A stretch of 64,000 bases of DNA from Methanoregulaceae archaeon UBA467. Its GTDB lineage: Archaea > Halobacteriota > Methanomicrobia > Methanomicrobiales > Methanospirillaceae. The stretch lies in contig DASP01000004.1 of assembly GCA_002503825.1 (NCBI GenBank), positions 1 to 64,000 of the forward strand, read 5' to 3'. This document shows, one piece after another, positions 6,512-14,489 of this stretch. The position numbers and the translations under genes are program-made. Positions within the stretch are counted from its first letter, which is position 1, and each line of letters opens with the position of its first letter. Below the pieces are notes generated by a model that worked only from the letters and a program-made list of their open reading frames with translations, was not told where the DNA came from and ran no database searches.

Positions 6512-9319
6512 TTGAACGGTCAGATATTTTATAACCGGGGTGTAGCATTTCATAAAAAGGGGCACCTGGATGAAGCAATCAGGGACTATTCACGTGCCAT
6601 TGAACTGGACCAGCGCGACGCAGAAGCATTCCTGAATCGCGGGGTGGCGTACGCAGGGAAAAAAGAATATGAAAAAGCCATAGATGATTATTCATCTGCT
6701 TTGCTCATCAGGCCCGATTTTGTCGAGGCATATTATAACAGGGGGATTTCCTATTCATTTCTGCAGGAGAGTCACCTGGCCGTTCAGGATTTTTCGCATG
6801 TGCTGGAAGCCGATCCCGATTTCGCCGAAGCCTGTTACAACCGGGGTGTGGAATACTCAAGAATGGGTGAAAATGATGCGGCACTGAAGGATTTTTCAAG
6901 GGCGCTCGCCATCAACCCCGGTTACGTTGAAGCGTATAATAATTCAGGGGTTATCCATGCAAGGACAGGAAATTCAGCCCTGGCACTGGAGAATTATAAC
7001 CGGGCGCTCGAACTCGATCCCGGTTTTGTCAAGGCATATTTTAACAGGGGGCTTGAGTTCAGTAAAAGCGGGTCATACGACGACGCAGTCTCGGATTACT
7101 CCCGCGTAATAGAAATTATGCCTGATAATCCTGATGTCTATTACAACCGGGCCCTGGCATATAGTAAATCCGGGCATTCAGAAGAAGCACTCCGGGACTA
7201 CCGGAAATGTACCGACTTAAACCCCGATTATGCAGACGCATATCTGAATCTCGGCGTGGAACTGAGTAAATCCGAAGAATTCGAAGAGGCAATCGATAAT
7301 TACTCCCGGGCCATCAGGATAAGGCCTGATTTTGTCGAGGCATATAACAACCGTGGCGTGCTCTACAACAAAACAGGCCGGTATGATGAAGCTATCGATG
7401 ATTTCACCCTTGCAATTGAAGCAGAAAATCCGTCCCTGAAAGCTCCGGCCCCTGTTCCGGTCTATGAAGGACCTGAAATTCCGGAGACCCCGGTGGAAAA
7501 TGCAGGAATTCATCCTGAAACAGACGACCCCCTGGAAAGAGATCCACCCGGCGACGCGGGAGAACATGTGGATGCAGTTTCAGGTTCAGATACCCTTACC
7601 GGGAGCATGTACCGGAATGAACAGAATATCCGCTCGGTAATTCCGTTTGGGGAGGAACTGGTACTCCAGGAAATATTTGAGGAGATTGATGCGAATCCCG
7701 GCGATGCCGAATTCTACAACCGGCTCGGCCTTGAATATTCGCGACTTTCCCAGAGCGGGAAAGCGATAGCAGAATATGATAAAGCCCTTGAACTGGACCC
7801 CGGTTACATCGAGGCTTATTACAACAGGAAAAACGAGTATGACAGGATCGGGACGACGAAAGAAACCATCCGGGACTTTCACAACGCGATGAAGATCAAT
7901 CCCCGCTTTGCAGAGCCGTACTACCAGCGGGGCCGGGATTACCTCAACTCCATGATGTATAAACGTGCAATATCTGAATTTACAAAAGCCATTGAGATTG
8001 ATCCTGATTACAGCGATGCATGCTATGCGCGTGGGAGGGCGTTTTTCCTGATGGATGTGTACGACCTGGCGACACGGGATTTCTCTCATGTTATTGATAT
8101 CAGGCCGGATTTTATCATGGCGTATTACTGCAGGGCAAAAGCATACCTGGCCGTGGGTAAGTACCAGGACGCAATTACTGATTTTTCACAGGCCCTGACA
8201 CTCGAACCTGGTAATGCCGGATTTATGCTGATGCGGGGGTATGCGTATTCAGGATACGGGCTGCCCGAAAAAGCGGTTGAGGACTTTTCAAAGGCAATTG
8301 AGACTGCCCCGGGATCCGCAGCGGCTTTTCTTGCAAGGGGAGAGGAATATGGTAAAGCGGGACGTCACAATGAGGCGTTTTCTGATTTTGCACGGTGCAT
8401 CGAACTGAATGAGAAAGTTCCTGAGGCCCTTCTTGCCCGTGGCAGGCTTAAGGCATCAGCAGGTGACAGGGAAGGAGCGCTTGCGGATTTTACAGGGGCT
8501 CTCGAAATTGACGACACTCTTGTCCCGGCATATATCCGGAGGGCCCGGGAATATTCCGCGATGGGAGAAGCAGAAAAAGCATTGCAGGATTTTACCAGGG
8601 CGCTCGTAACCGATCCGCACTCTTATGAAGCAGTGATGGGGAGAGGAATGGAATACAGCAGGTCCGGGGATGCAGAAAAAGCGATAGAAGATTTTAATAC
8701 GGCACTTGAACTACGCGAAGATGACGTGGTATTAAACCTGCGGGGGATAGAATATCAAAAAACAGGCCGGATAAAGGAAGCGGTTGAAGATTTCACCCGC
8801 GCCCTTATCCTCAACCCTGAAAACTCCAGGGCGTATGACAACCGTGCAAATGCGTTTGCCGAAATGGGTCGTTACAACGAAGCGATCGAAGACTTTTCCA
8901 CGGCGATTAAAATCGACCCGGAAAGCCCGACTGTCTATTACAACAGGGGGATCGAGTTTGGAAAAAAAGGACTCATCGATGAGGCAATTGAAGATTTCAA
9001 CCGTGCTATAAGTATAAAGCCGGATTTTGCCGAAGCCCATTATAATATCGGGAATATCTATTACAACCGGAACATGTGCGAGGAAGCGGTCAGGGAGTTC
9101 GACCAGGCCATCAGCATCCGGCCGGAATATCCCCGTGCGTATATCAATAAGGCACTCGCATGTGAAAAAATTGCACGTACCCCTGATGCAACGGATGCGT
9201 ATCGCGGTTTCCTGAAATATGCCGATGATGAATCGGCACAGCTCAAAGAGTTCGCCACCCGCAGATTGTCAGAACTGGAAAAAAAGAAGGGGGGGATCTT
9301 CAGTCGCTTCACTGAATAA
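6512..9319 (+). CDS. Very long tetratricopeptide-repeat protein
   Basis: The 935-residue protein consists almost wholly of 34-residue TPRs of the type AYxNRGxxYxxxGxxxxAIxDYxxAIxLxP. About nine repeats (residues 8-305) are followed by an acidic, Pro-rich linker (about 306-372), then about sixteen more repeats to residue 915 and a basic tail. There is no signal peptide or membrane segment, so it should act in the cytoplasm as a protein-binding scaffold; its partner is unknown. The start is a TTG with GGGGGAG six bases before it. A candidate structured leader lies upstream. It ends three bases from the convergent PKD-pilin gene. Such long TPR proteins are common in methanogens, and no enzymatic role is implied. 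Confidence 0.9.
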   Translation: MNGQIFYNRGVAFHKKGHLDEAIRDYSRAIELDQRDAEAFLNRGVAYAGKKEYEKAIDDYSSALLIRPDFVEAYYNRGISYSFLQESHLAVQDFSHVLEADPDFAEACYNRGVEYSRMGENDAALKDFSRALAINPGYVEAYNNSGVIHARTGNSALALENYNRALELDPGFVKAYFNRGLEFSKSGSYDDAVSDYSRVIEIMPDNPDVYYNRALAYSKSGHSEEALRDYRKCTDLNPDYADAYLNLGVELSKSEEFEEAIDNYSRAIRIRPDFVEAYNNRGVLYNKTGRYDEAIDDFTLAIEAENPSLKAPAPVPVYEGPEIPETPVENAGIHPETDDPLERDPPGDAGEHVDAVSGSDTLTGSMYRNEQNIRSVIPFGEELVLQEIFEEIDANPGDAEFYNRLGLEYSRLSQSGKAIAEYDKALELDPGYIEAYYNRKNEYDRIGTTKETIRDFHNAMKINPRFAEPYYQRGRDYLNSMMYKRAISEFTKAIEIDPDYSDACYARGRAFFLMDVYDLATRDFSHVIDIRPDFIMAYYCRAKAYLAVGKYQDAITDFSQALTLEPGNAGFMLMRGYAYSGYGLPEKAVEDFSKAIETAPGSAAAFLARGEEYGKAGRHNEAFSDFARCIELNEKVPEALLARGRLKASAGDREGALADFTGALEIDDTLVPAYIRRAREYSAMGEAEKALQDFTRALVTDPHSYEAVMGRGMEYSRSGDAEKAIEDFNTALELREDDVVLNLRGIEYQKTGRIKEAVEDFTRALILNPENSRAYDNRANAFAEMGRYNEAIEDFSTAIKIDPESPTVYYNRGIEFGKKGLIDEAIEDFNRAISIKPDFAEAHYNIGNIYYNRNMCEEAVREFDQAISIRPEYPRAYINKALACEKIARTPDATDAYRGFLKYADDESAQLKEFATRRLSELEKKKGGIFSRFTE

Positions 9320-9322
9320 CTG

Positions 9323-10846
9323 TCAGCCGAGCTGGTATCCGTCGGCTCCTCCCCGGTATCCGACGTCTCCCGTCTTTCGTGAATAGTACATTTTTCCCGA
9401 GGAGTCCTGTTTTAAGTTGATGATGGTTATCTTTTTACCATCTGTGTTGAATACGCGTCCGCCATTCGAAAACATCAGTATATCGGTCTCCCCTGCAGGG
9501 ACGACAAGCGTGAATGTTGATTTAAGCCCCTCGAAGCGTGGGACATTAATGCCCGGGACAATACCGCGCTCTGCAAATTCTCCATTGACGTACATCCTGA
9601 CATCGTCGAACGTGAAAGAGGTGATGCCGTTTGCATTTACGTCGATCTCCCCTTTCTCCAGGTCGCTGATGAAGAGCTGGACGGTATCGCCCTCCATGAA
9701 CCGGTAAATAGAACCTGAAATTTTAATCCAGGCATCGGAGTCTGCAACCATGAACTGGAGATACCCGTCGGGGACAAGGTAACCATTCCGGCAGTTGGCG
9801 AGATAGACATCCACTATCACCGGTTCCGTTACTCTCGTATAATTCGTCTGGATACGTGTATTTGTTCCGAACTGGTTTGATACGGTCAGGGTTACGGAAT
9901 ATATCCCGGGTGAATAGTAGGTATGTGACGGGTTGTGTCCGGTTGAGATCTGCCCGTCACCGAAATCCCATGACCAGCTTCCCGGATTGCCGGTGGAAAG
10001 GTCATTGAACTGAACTTCGAGCGGTGCAGCCCCGTCTTTTGGCATCCCGACAAAATTTGCCGCAGGAATGGTACCGGCCGCTATATAGTCTGCTTTTGTT
10101 CTCGTGTTCGAGCCGTAGGGATTACTGACCGTGAGCGTCACGGGATAGGTACCGGTATTCCGGTAGGTATGGGCAGGGTTCTGTTCGGTTGACGATTCAC
10201 CGTCCCCGAAGTTCCAGAGCCATGAATCCGGCGATCCTGTACTGATATCGCTGAAGGAGACGGTAAGCGGGTACTGACCCGATCGTGGCTCTGCACTAAA
10301 CGCAGAGATCGGGGGTTGCGGGGCAAGTGTTCCGGGCTCCGTGACGATCTGCGTCACACCGGGAGATACTGACGCAGGAGTGGCGGTGGGCGGGGGTGTA
10401 GTCGGCAGGGGTGTCTGGATGGTGGAAATGGGAATGGGGGTCTGTTGCGGAATCTGTATTTCGGTTGTATATATCAGCTCCTGCTGTGATCCGCCCGAGT
10501 ATATTACCTGGACCAGTCCGGGTGCATCGGCACCGCTGTAAACCGCACGGAGCGTCTTCCCTGCGGTCCATGGCCAGTCCTGTGAATGCAGGAAGTTTAT
10601 TGAACTTTGCGGGATCTCCTCCCCGTTTATCCTTATTATTGTCCGCTCCTTCTGAAGCGCGGATCCCCCGTCGTGATAGATATACACAATGTTTCCCGAA
10701 GATTCGACATTTGCATTCAGGGTCGGCACTACGTCGGGCTGTGGCGGGAACAGAAACAATACCACCACTACTGCGACAATGATCACCGCAAGGGATACAA
10801 TCAGTACCAGAACAATACTACTTGAAAGTGCAGATTCACGGTTCAT
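9323..10846 (-). CDS. Pilin-like surface protein with two PKD domains and shared C-terminal module
   Basis: The 507-residue protein starts with the archaeal type IV pilin N-terminal domain (DUF1628 type): SALSSSIVLVL plus a long hydrophobic helix to about residue 31. A beta domain follows with YHDGGSAL and PWTAGKTL motifs (to about 130), then a Pro/Thr linker, PKD 1 (about 178-258; WNFGDGESS), PKD 2 (about 262-342; WDFGDGQIS), and a final 165-residue module also seen in the genes at 11027 and 17595. It should be processed by a prepilin peptidase or stay anchored, exposing the PKD domains outside the cell. It lacks the usual Glu at +5 of the pilin helix (SALSSS rather than SALSEL). The role is probably adhesion or cell-surface structure. 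Confidence 0.8.
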   Translation of the reverse strand: MNRESALSSSIVLVLIVSLAVIIVAVVVVLFLFPPQPDVVPTLNANVESSGNIVYIYHDGGSALQKERTIIRINGEEIPQSSINFLHSQDWPWTAGKTLRAVYSGADAPGLVQVIYSGGSQQELIYTTEIQIPQQTPIPISTIQTPLPTTPPPTATPASVSPGVTQIVTEPGTLAPQPPISAFSAEPRSGQYPLTVSFSDISTGSPDSWLWNFGDGESSTEQNPAHTYRNTGTYPVTLTVSNPYGSNTRTKADYIAAGTIPAANFVGMPKDGAAPLEVQFNDLSTGNPGSWSWDFGDGQISTGHNPSHTYYSPGIYSVTLTVSNQFGTNTRIQTNYTRVTEPVIVDVYLANCRNGYLVPDGYLQFMVADSDAWIKISGSIYRFMEGDTVQLFISDLEKGEIDVNANGITSFTFDDVRMYVNGEFAERGIVPGINVPRFEGLKSTFTLVVPAGETDILMFSNGGRVFNTDGKKITIINLKQDSSGKMYYSRKTGDVGYRGGADGYQLG

Positions 10847-11026
10847 CCTTTTCCACCCGTTATATTATCCCTCTGGCAAAACCTGATGTCCTGCCTGTGG
10901 GAAATAAACATTTTTATGTTATTAATCAGTCACCTCTTCAGGATATATGAATCTATCCTAATATTTACCGGGTCACTGTAAAAAAACGGGAGAAAAATGA
11001 TGTTCTGTTCTCCCGGAATCAACTTT

Positions 11027-12307
11027 TCAGAGTTCGATCCTCTCTGCGCTTCCCTGGAATTTCACACGTCCCGGCAGGTAGGTGTCGAGGGACAGCGTCC
11101 CTGAGCTGTCCGGGTAGATGTGGGAGATAGTGACGGGACCCGGATATTGTTCGAGCTGCCGTGTAGTCCCCGAAAAAATAATCCTTCCGCTGCCCTCTGA
11201 CGCAGGGAGAAAGAGTGTAAGGTCAGAGCGGAACTCGTCCAAGGACGTGATCCGGATGTCGGTAATGGCACCGCTCCCGGCAATTTCGCCGTTTAAGTAA
11301 AGGACGGCTGATGGAAATTCATATTGGACGATGAACGGCTCTGTGACCGATATTTTTCCCCGCCCTTCAGTATCGGTTACAATCCTGACGATATCTCCGT
11401 CGGCAGGATAGACCCAGCGTCCGCCGATTTTTATTTGTGAATTATCTCCGTTGACACGGAACTGTGCGACACCCGGGAGCAGGTACCCGTCACGACTGCC
11501 CTCGAGGAAGATGTCCTGTCGTGGGCCCGGGCTTTCTGCAACGACATATCCCTGCCTGATCTTTGAATTCGCCCCGAGGGCATTCTTCACATTTAAGGAG
11601 ACCGTGTAGATGCCCGGTTCAGCGTAGGTATGGACCGGGTTACGGACATCTGCTGTACTATTATCCCCGAATGTCCACTCCCATGATTCAGGAGTGCCGG
11701 TGGAGTGGTCTTCAAACACGACCGTGAGCGGTGCAGACCCCGATCTCGGGGCAGCCCCGAACTCTGCGACCGGCAGGGCAGGGGTCTGTTCCGGGGTTCG
11801 CGCCGGTGACGGGGTCGGGCTGACTGTAACGATTGTCTCCGTGGGCGTGGGAGATACCGGCGTTTCGGTTACGACAGGTGTCGGGATGAGGGTGACAGGC
11901 GATACGACGGGCATGACGATTCCTGAAAATATCCGGACTCTCTCTTTCTCCTGCCCGTACCAGACGGTTAGCTCCTGGTTTCCCTGGTACGGTGAAAGCG
12001 GGACCGCCACGGTCTTTCCGATTGACCATGGCCAGTCCTGGCCGCCAGTGATAAATATCAGGTTTTCCGGGACGGCGCTGTTGTCAATTGTAATGGTAAC
12101 AAGCTCTTTATCGAGGGCTTCCCCGCCGGTGTGGTGCAATAAAAGGAGATCGCCTGTCTGGTCCATCGTGATATTGACATAGACGGACTGCGGTGCAGGG
12201 ACAATATTGAAGACCACAAGTACCGGGACAAGTGCGAGAATGATGACCGCGATGATGATGACGACTCTTATGCTGATTGTGCTGAACAGCGATGGTTCTT
12301 CTGTCAT
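11027..12307 (-). CDS. Pilin-like surface protein with one PKD domain and shared C-terminal module
   Basis: The 426-residue paralogue of the previous gene begins with a hydrophobic helix (ISIRVVIIIAVIILALV, residues 11-27) in a pilin-like position but without a recognisable SALSE prepilin motif. The beta domain has HHTGGEAL and PWSIGKTV motifs. A Thr/Pro/Val linker (about 135-180) is followed by one PKD domain (about 180-258; WTFGDNST) and the shared C-terminal module (about 262-426, starting DIFLEGSRDGYLL). It should be membrane-anchored and face outwards. It may be a fixed anchor rather than a polymerising pilin. It lies 180 bases upstream of the 9323-10846 gene in the direction of transcription, and T-rich minus-strand sequence in between (around 10980) may end its transcript. 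Confidence 0.75.
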   Translation of the reverse strand: MTEEPSLFSTISIRVVIIIAVIILALVPVLVVFNIVPAPQSVYVNITMDQTGDLLLLHHTGGEALDKELVTITIDNSAVPENLIFITGGQDWPWSIGKTVAVPLSPYQGNQELTVWYGQEKERVRIFSGIVMPVVSPVTLIPTPVVTETPVSPTPTETIVTVSPTPSPARTPEQTPALPVAEFGAAPRSGSAPLTVVFEDHSTGTPESWEWTFGDNSTADVRNPVHTYAEPGIYTVSLNVKNALGANSKIRQGYVVAESPGPRQDIFLEGSRDGYLLPGVAQFRVNGDNSQIKIGGRWVYPADGDIVRIVTDTEGRGKISVTEPFIVQYEFPSAVLYLNGEIAGSGAITDIRITSLDEFRSDLTLFLPASEGSGRIIFSGTTRQLEQYPGPVTISHIYPDSSGTLSLDTYLPGRVKFQGSAERIEL

Positions 12308-12415
12308 GGTTACCGGCTGATATCCTGAATATATGAATAGAATCGATTAAAAACGTTAAAAAGGATTTGATGGGAGCCGGGGGTGCGGGAGGATGACATA
12401 ACCCGGAGTATCCCG

Positions 12416-13276
12416 TCACAAATGGTAATAATCACCTGTGGCTTTCATGACATCACTGGTATCCACCATTTCACGTGCATTCATCTCTGCCTGTATCACC
12501 GAACTTCTCACCAGTTCAATGCCGGTTCTTAGATCGTTCTTCAGAACGGTGGTATTTACAATCAATTCAAAGGATTCTTCCGGCATGACCCCGGGATTCA
12601 GGCCCATGGTCACTCTTTCCCTGAGAATGTGGGATACTTCTTCCCGGCTATAGACCGGGAAATAAATCTCTTTATCGTTGAATGTAGAACGAATCGCGGG
12701 ATCAAGATTATTCATCAGATTATCCGGCGGCATACCCGCAGAGAGAAGTATCCTGACTCTTGGAACGGGAAACGTATCATTCAGACGGAGCAGGCTCTGA
12801 AGCACACTGTTGAGTACACCATCCAACAGGTACCGGTGTGCGTCAGCGAGATGTATCACCAGGAACGCATTTTTTTCCTGGAGCAGCAGTCGTATCCGGG
12901 ACGGGAGTATATCATGAGAAAACTTCTGATATGAGGAAGCGGGCCTGGAAAGCGTGTAATAAATATCTTCATACATTTCAAAAGACGTCAGGGACTCATG
13001 ACCATTGAAATATACGGGGACTATCGTGTGTGACCGTGCACCGGCCTGCCTGAGAGCCCGGTTGATGCACATCGTCTTTCCAGTTCCGGGAAGTCCCCGG
13101 ATGACTGCCACAAGCGGACGGTTTTTTTTCCTGCCCGGGTGTATGAATGCATATATCTCCCTGATCTGCGTGTCGCGGCAGGTGATGTGTTCGGGTGAGT
13201 AACTGAACTCAAAATACTGAAGATCCGAAAATAATGGTTTTTCTGGCGCGTAAAAGAGTGTATGCATACCAATCAT
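12416..13276 (-). CDS. Orc1/Cdc6-like AAA+ ATPase with altered Walker B, no winged helix
   Basis: The 286-residue protein has a Walker A at residues 61-68 (GLPGTGKT) and the overall order of Orc1/Cdc6-type AAA+ proteins, including the RDTQIREIYAFI start and the NDLRTGIELVRSSVIQAE lid helices. The segment expected to read LDEIDYL reads LADAHRYL, so the Walker B Asp is Ala and the Glu is Asp. It is shorter than a replication Orc1/Cdc6 (about 400 residues) because the C-terminal winged-helix DNA-binding domain is absent. It may bind but hardly hydrolyse ATP. Replication initiation is unlikely. It sits between a pilin-like gene and a signalling gene, so a link to surface structures or regulation is conceivable but unproven. 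Confidence 0.65.
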   Translation of the reverse strand: MIGMHTLFYAPEKPLFSDLQYFEFSYSPEHITCRDTQIREIYAFIHPGRKKNRPLVAVIRGLPGTGKTMCINRALRQAGARSHTIVPVYFNGHESLTSFEMYEDIYYTLSRPASSYQKFSHDILPSRIRLLLQEKNAFLVIHLADAHRYLLDGVLNSVLQSLLRLNDTFPVPRVRILLSAGMPPDNLMNNLDPAIRSTFNDKEIYFPVYSREEVSHILRERVTMGLNPGVMPEESFELIVNTTVLKNDLRTGIELVRSSVIQAEMNAREMVDTSDVMKATGDYYHL

Positions 13277-13595
13277 GTGGTGAGGTGGGTATTTGAGGAA
13301 CGGGTGGGCAGAGGGTGAAAGTGAGTGCGGGGTGTACGTGGTGCTGCATAACCCCGGATGCCCCGGCAGGTCCGTTTCCCTTTTACTCTATCCGGTTCTC
13401 CTGACCCGCGGTCCCGTGCGGGCAGAGCCGGTGATGACCGGGGTAAGAGACCGCAGTGGGACGGTGTAGAGCTGCCGGTCGACGGGGATATTCAGTGCAC
13501 GGCCGGACGTCGGGAGAAGGGTGTTTCAATATACATTTAGGTGATTAAGTGAAGTATCAATACAAGGTTCTGAGGAATTTCAGTGCTGATACGTC
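13277..13595. other. Divergent spacer with signalling-gene promoter
   Basis: This 319-base region lies between the Orc1-like gene and the response regulator gene. A 60-codon plus-strand frame at 13358 has no support. An AT-rich stretch near 13528-13540 (CAATATACATTTA) is the likely TATA region for the gene at 13596. Confidence 0.5.
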
Positions 13596-14489
13596 ATGAT
13601 TTCCATACTCTACGTTGATGATGAATCCGGCCTCCTTCACCTGTGTAAACGGTATCTTGAGCAGACAGGCGGTTTCACGGTCGATATAGCAGAGTCTGCA
13701 CAGGCAGCACTGGAAAAAATACAGACAACTTCTTACGACGCTATTGTTTCCGATTACATGATGCCGGGTATGGACGGCATCGAATTGTTAAAAGTACTCC
13801 GAAGCTCTGGAGATAACACGCCGTTTCTCATATTTACCGGTAAAGGGCGGGAGGAGGTAGTGATCGAGGCATTCAACAACGGGGCCGATTTCTATCTCCA
13901 GAAAGGTGGTGAGCCGAAAGCACAATTTGCCGAATTGATCCACATGATTGAGACCGCAGTGACACATCACCATGAAAGATACGCATTGGAAGAGAGCGAG
14001 AAGAAATATCGTGACTTTTTCAGGACATCGCGTGATGCAGTCTTTATCACCTCCCTTACAGGGGAGATAGTGGATGTCAATACACCATTCATCAAAATGT
14101 TTGGCTATGACAGCAGGGAAGAGCTGATGTCGGTAAATGTGGCGGAATTATACGAAAATCCCGATGACCGCCGGACGCATATCCGGACCATCATAGAGAA
14201 AGGGTATACAAAGGAGTACCAGGTCAACCTGCGTAAAAAAGACGGGACCCTCCTCTCTACACTCGTGACCTCCGTACCCAGGAAAGACGCGGATGGCAAT
14301 GTACTCGGGTTCCAGGGCACAATCAGGGACATCACCGAAAAGAAACGGGCAGAGGAAGCACTGCAGGAAAGCGAGGACAAGTTCCGGTCGCTCTTTGAGA
14401 ACATTGCGGCTGGAATCTGTATTTACGAGTTCATCTTCGATGGCGGCAGGGTGGTGGACTGCCGGATACTCGAAGTCAATTCGGCGTAG
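13596..14489 (+). CDS. Response regulator-PAS part of an interrupted sensor kinase
   Basis: This 297-residue product is a receiver domain (residues 1-125; acidic pocket D8/D9, phospho-acceptor D53 in VSDYMMPGMDG, K in LQKGG), followed by one complete PAS domain (about 140-255) and the first half of a second PAS (from about 265). It ends at a TAG at 14487-14489 in the middle of that PAS, after LEVNSA. The same frame continues directly with ERILGIS and remains open to 16523. The likely original residue is Tyr (TAC or TAT), as PAS domains often have NxAxERILG here. If UAG stops translation, the product is a stand-alone receiver-PAS protein without a kinase. Confidence 0.75.
   Translation: MISILYVDDESGLLHLCKRYLEQTGGFTVDIAESAQAALEKIQTTSYDAIVSDYMMPGMDGIELLKVLRSSGDNTPFLIFTGKGREEVVIEAFNNGADFYLQKGGEPKAQFAELIHMIETAVTHHHERYALEESEKKYRDFFRTSRDAVFITSLTGEIVDVNTPFIKMFGYDSREELMSVNVAELYENPDDRRTHIRTIIEKGYTKEYQVNLRKKDGTLLSTLVTSVPRKDADGNVLGFQGTIRDITEKKRAEEALQESEDKFRSLFENIAAGICIYEFIFDGGRVVDCRILEVNSA
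14487..14489 (+). other. In-frame amber codon inside the sensor kinase gene
   Basis: TAG separates two segments in the same reading frame (13596-14486 and 14490-16523) that together make one domain series: receiver, five PAS, histidine kinase. No other lesion is visible. UAG ends ordinary genes here, including rpl39e (61488) and the genes ending at 54389 and 57183, so it is a functional stop in this genome. Confidence 0.85.
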
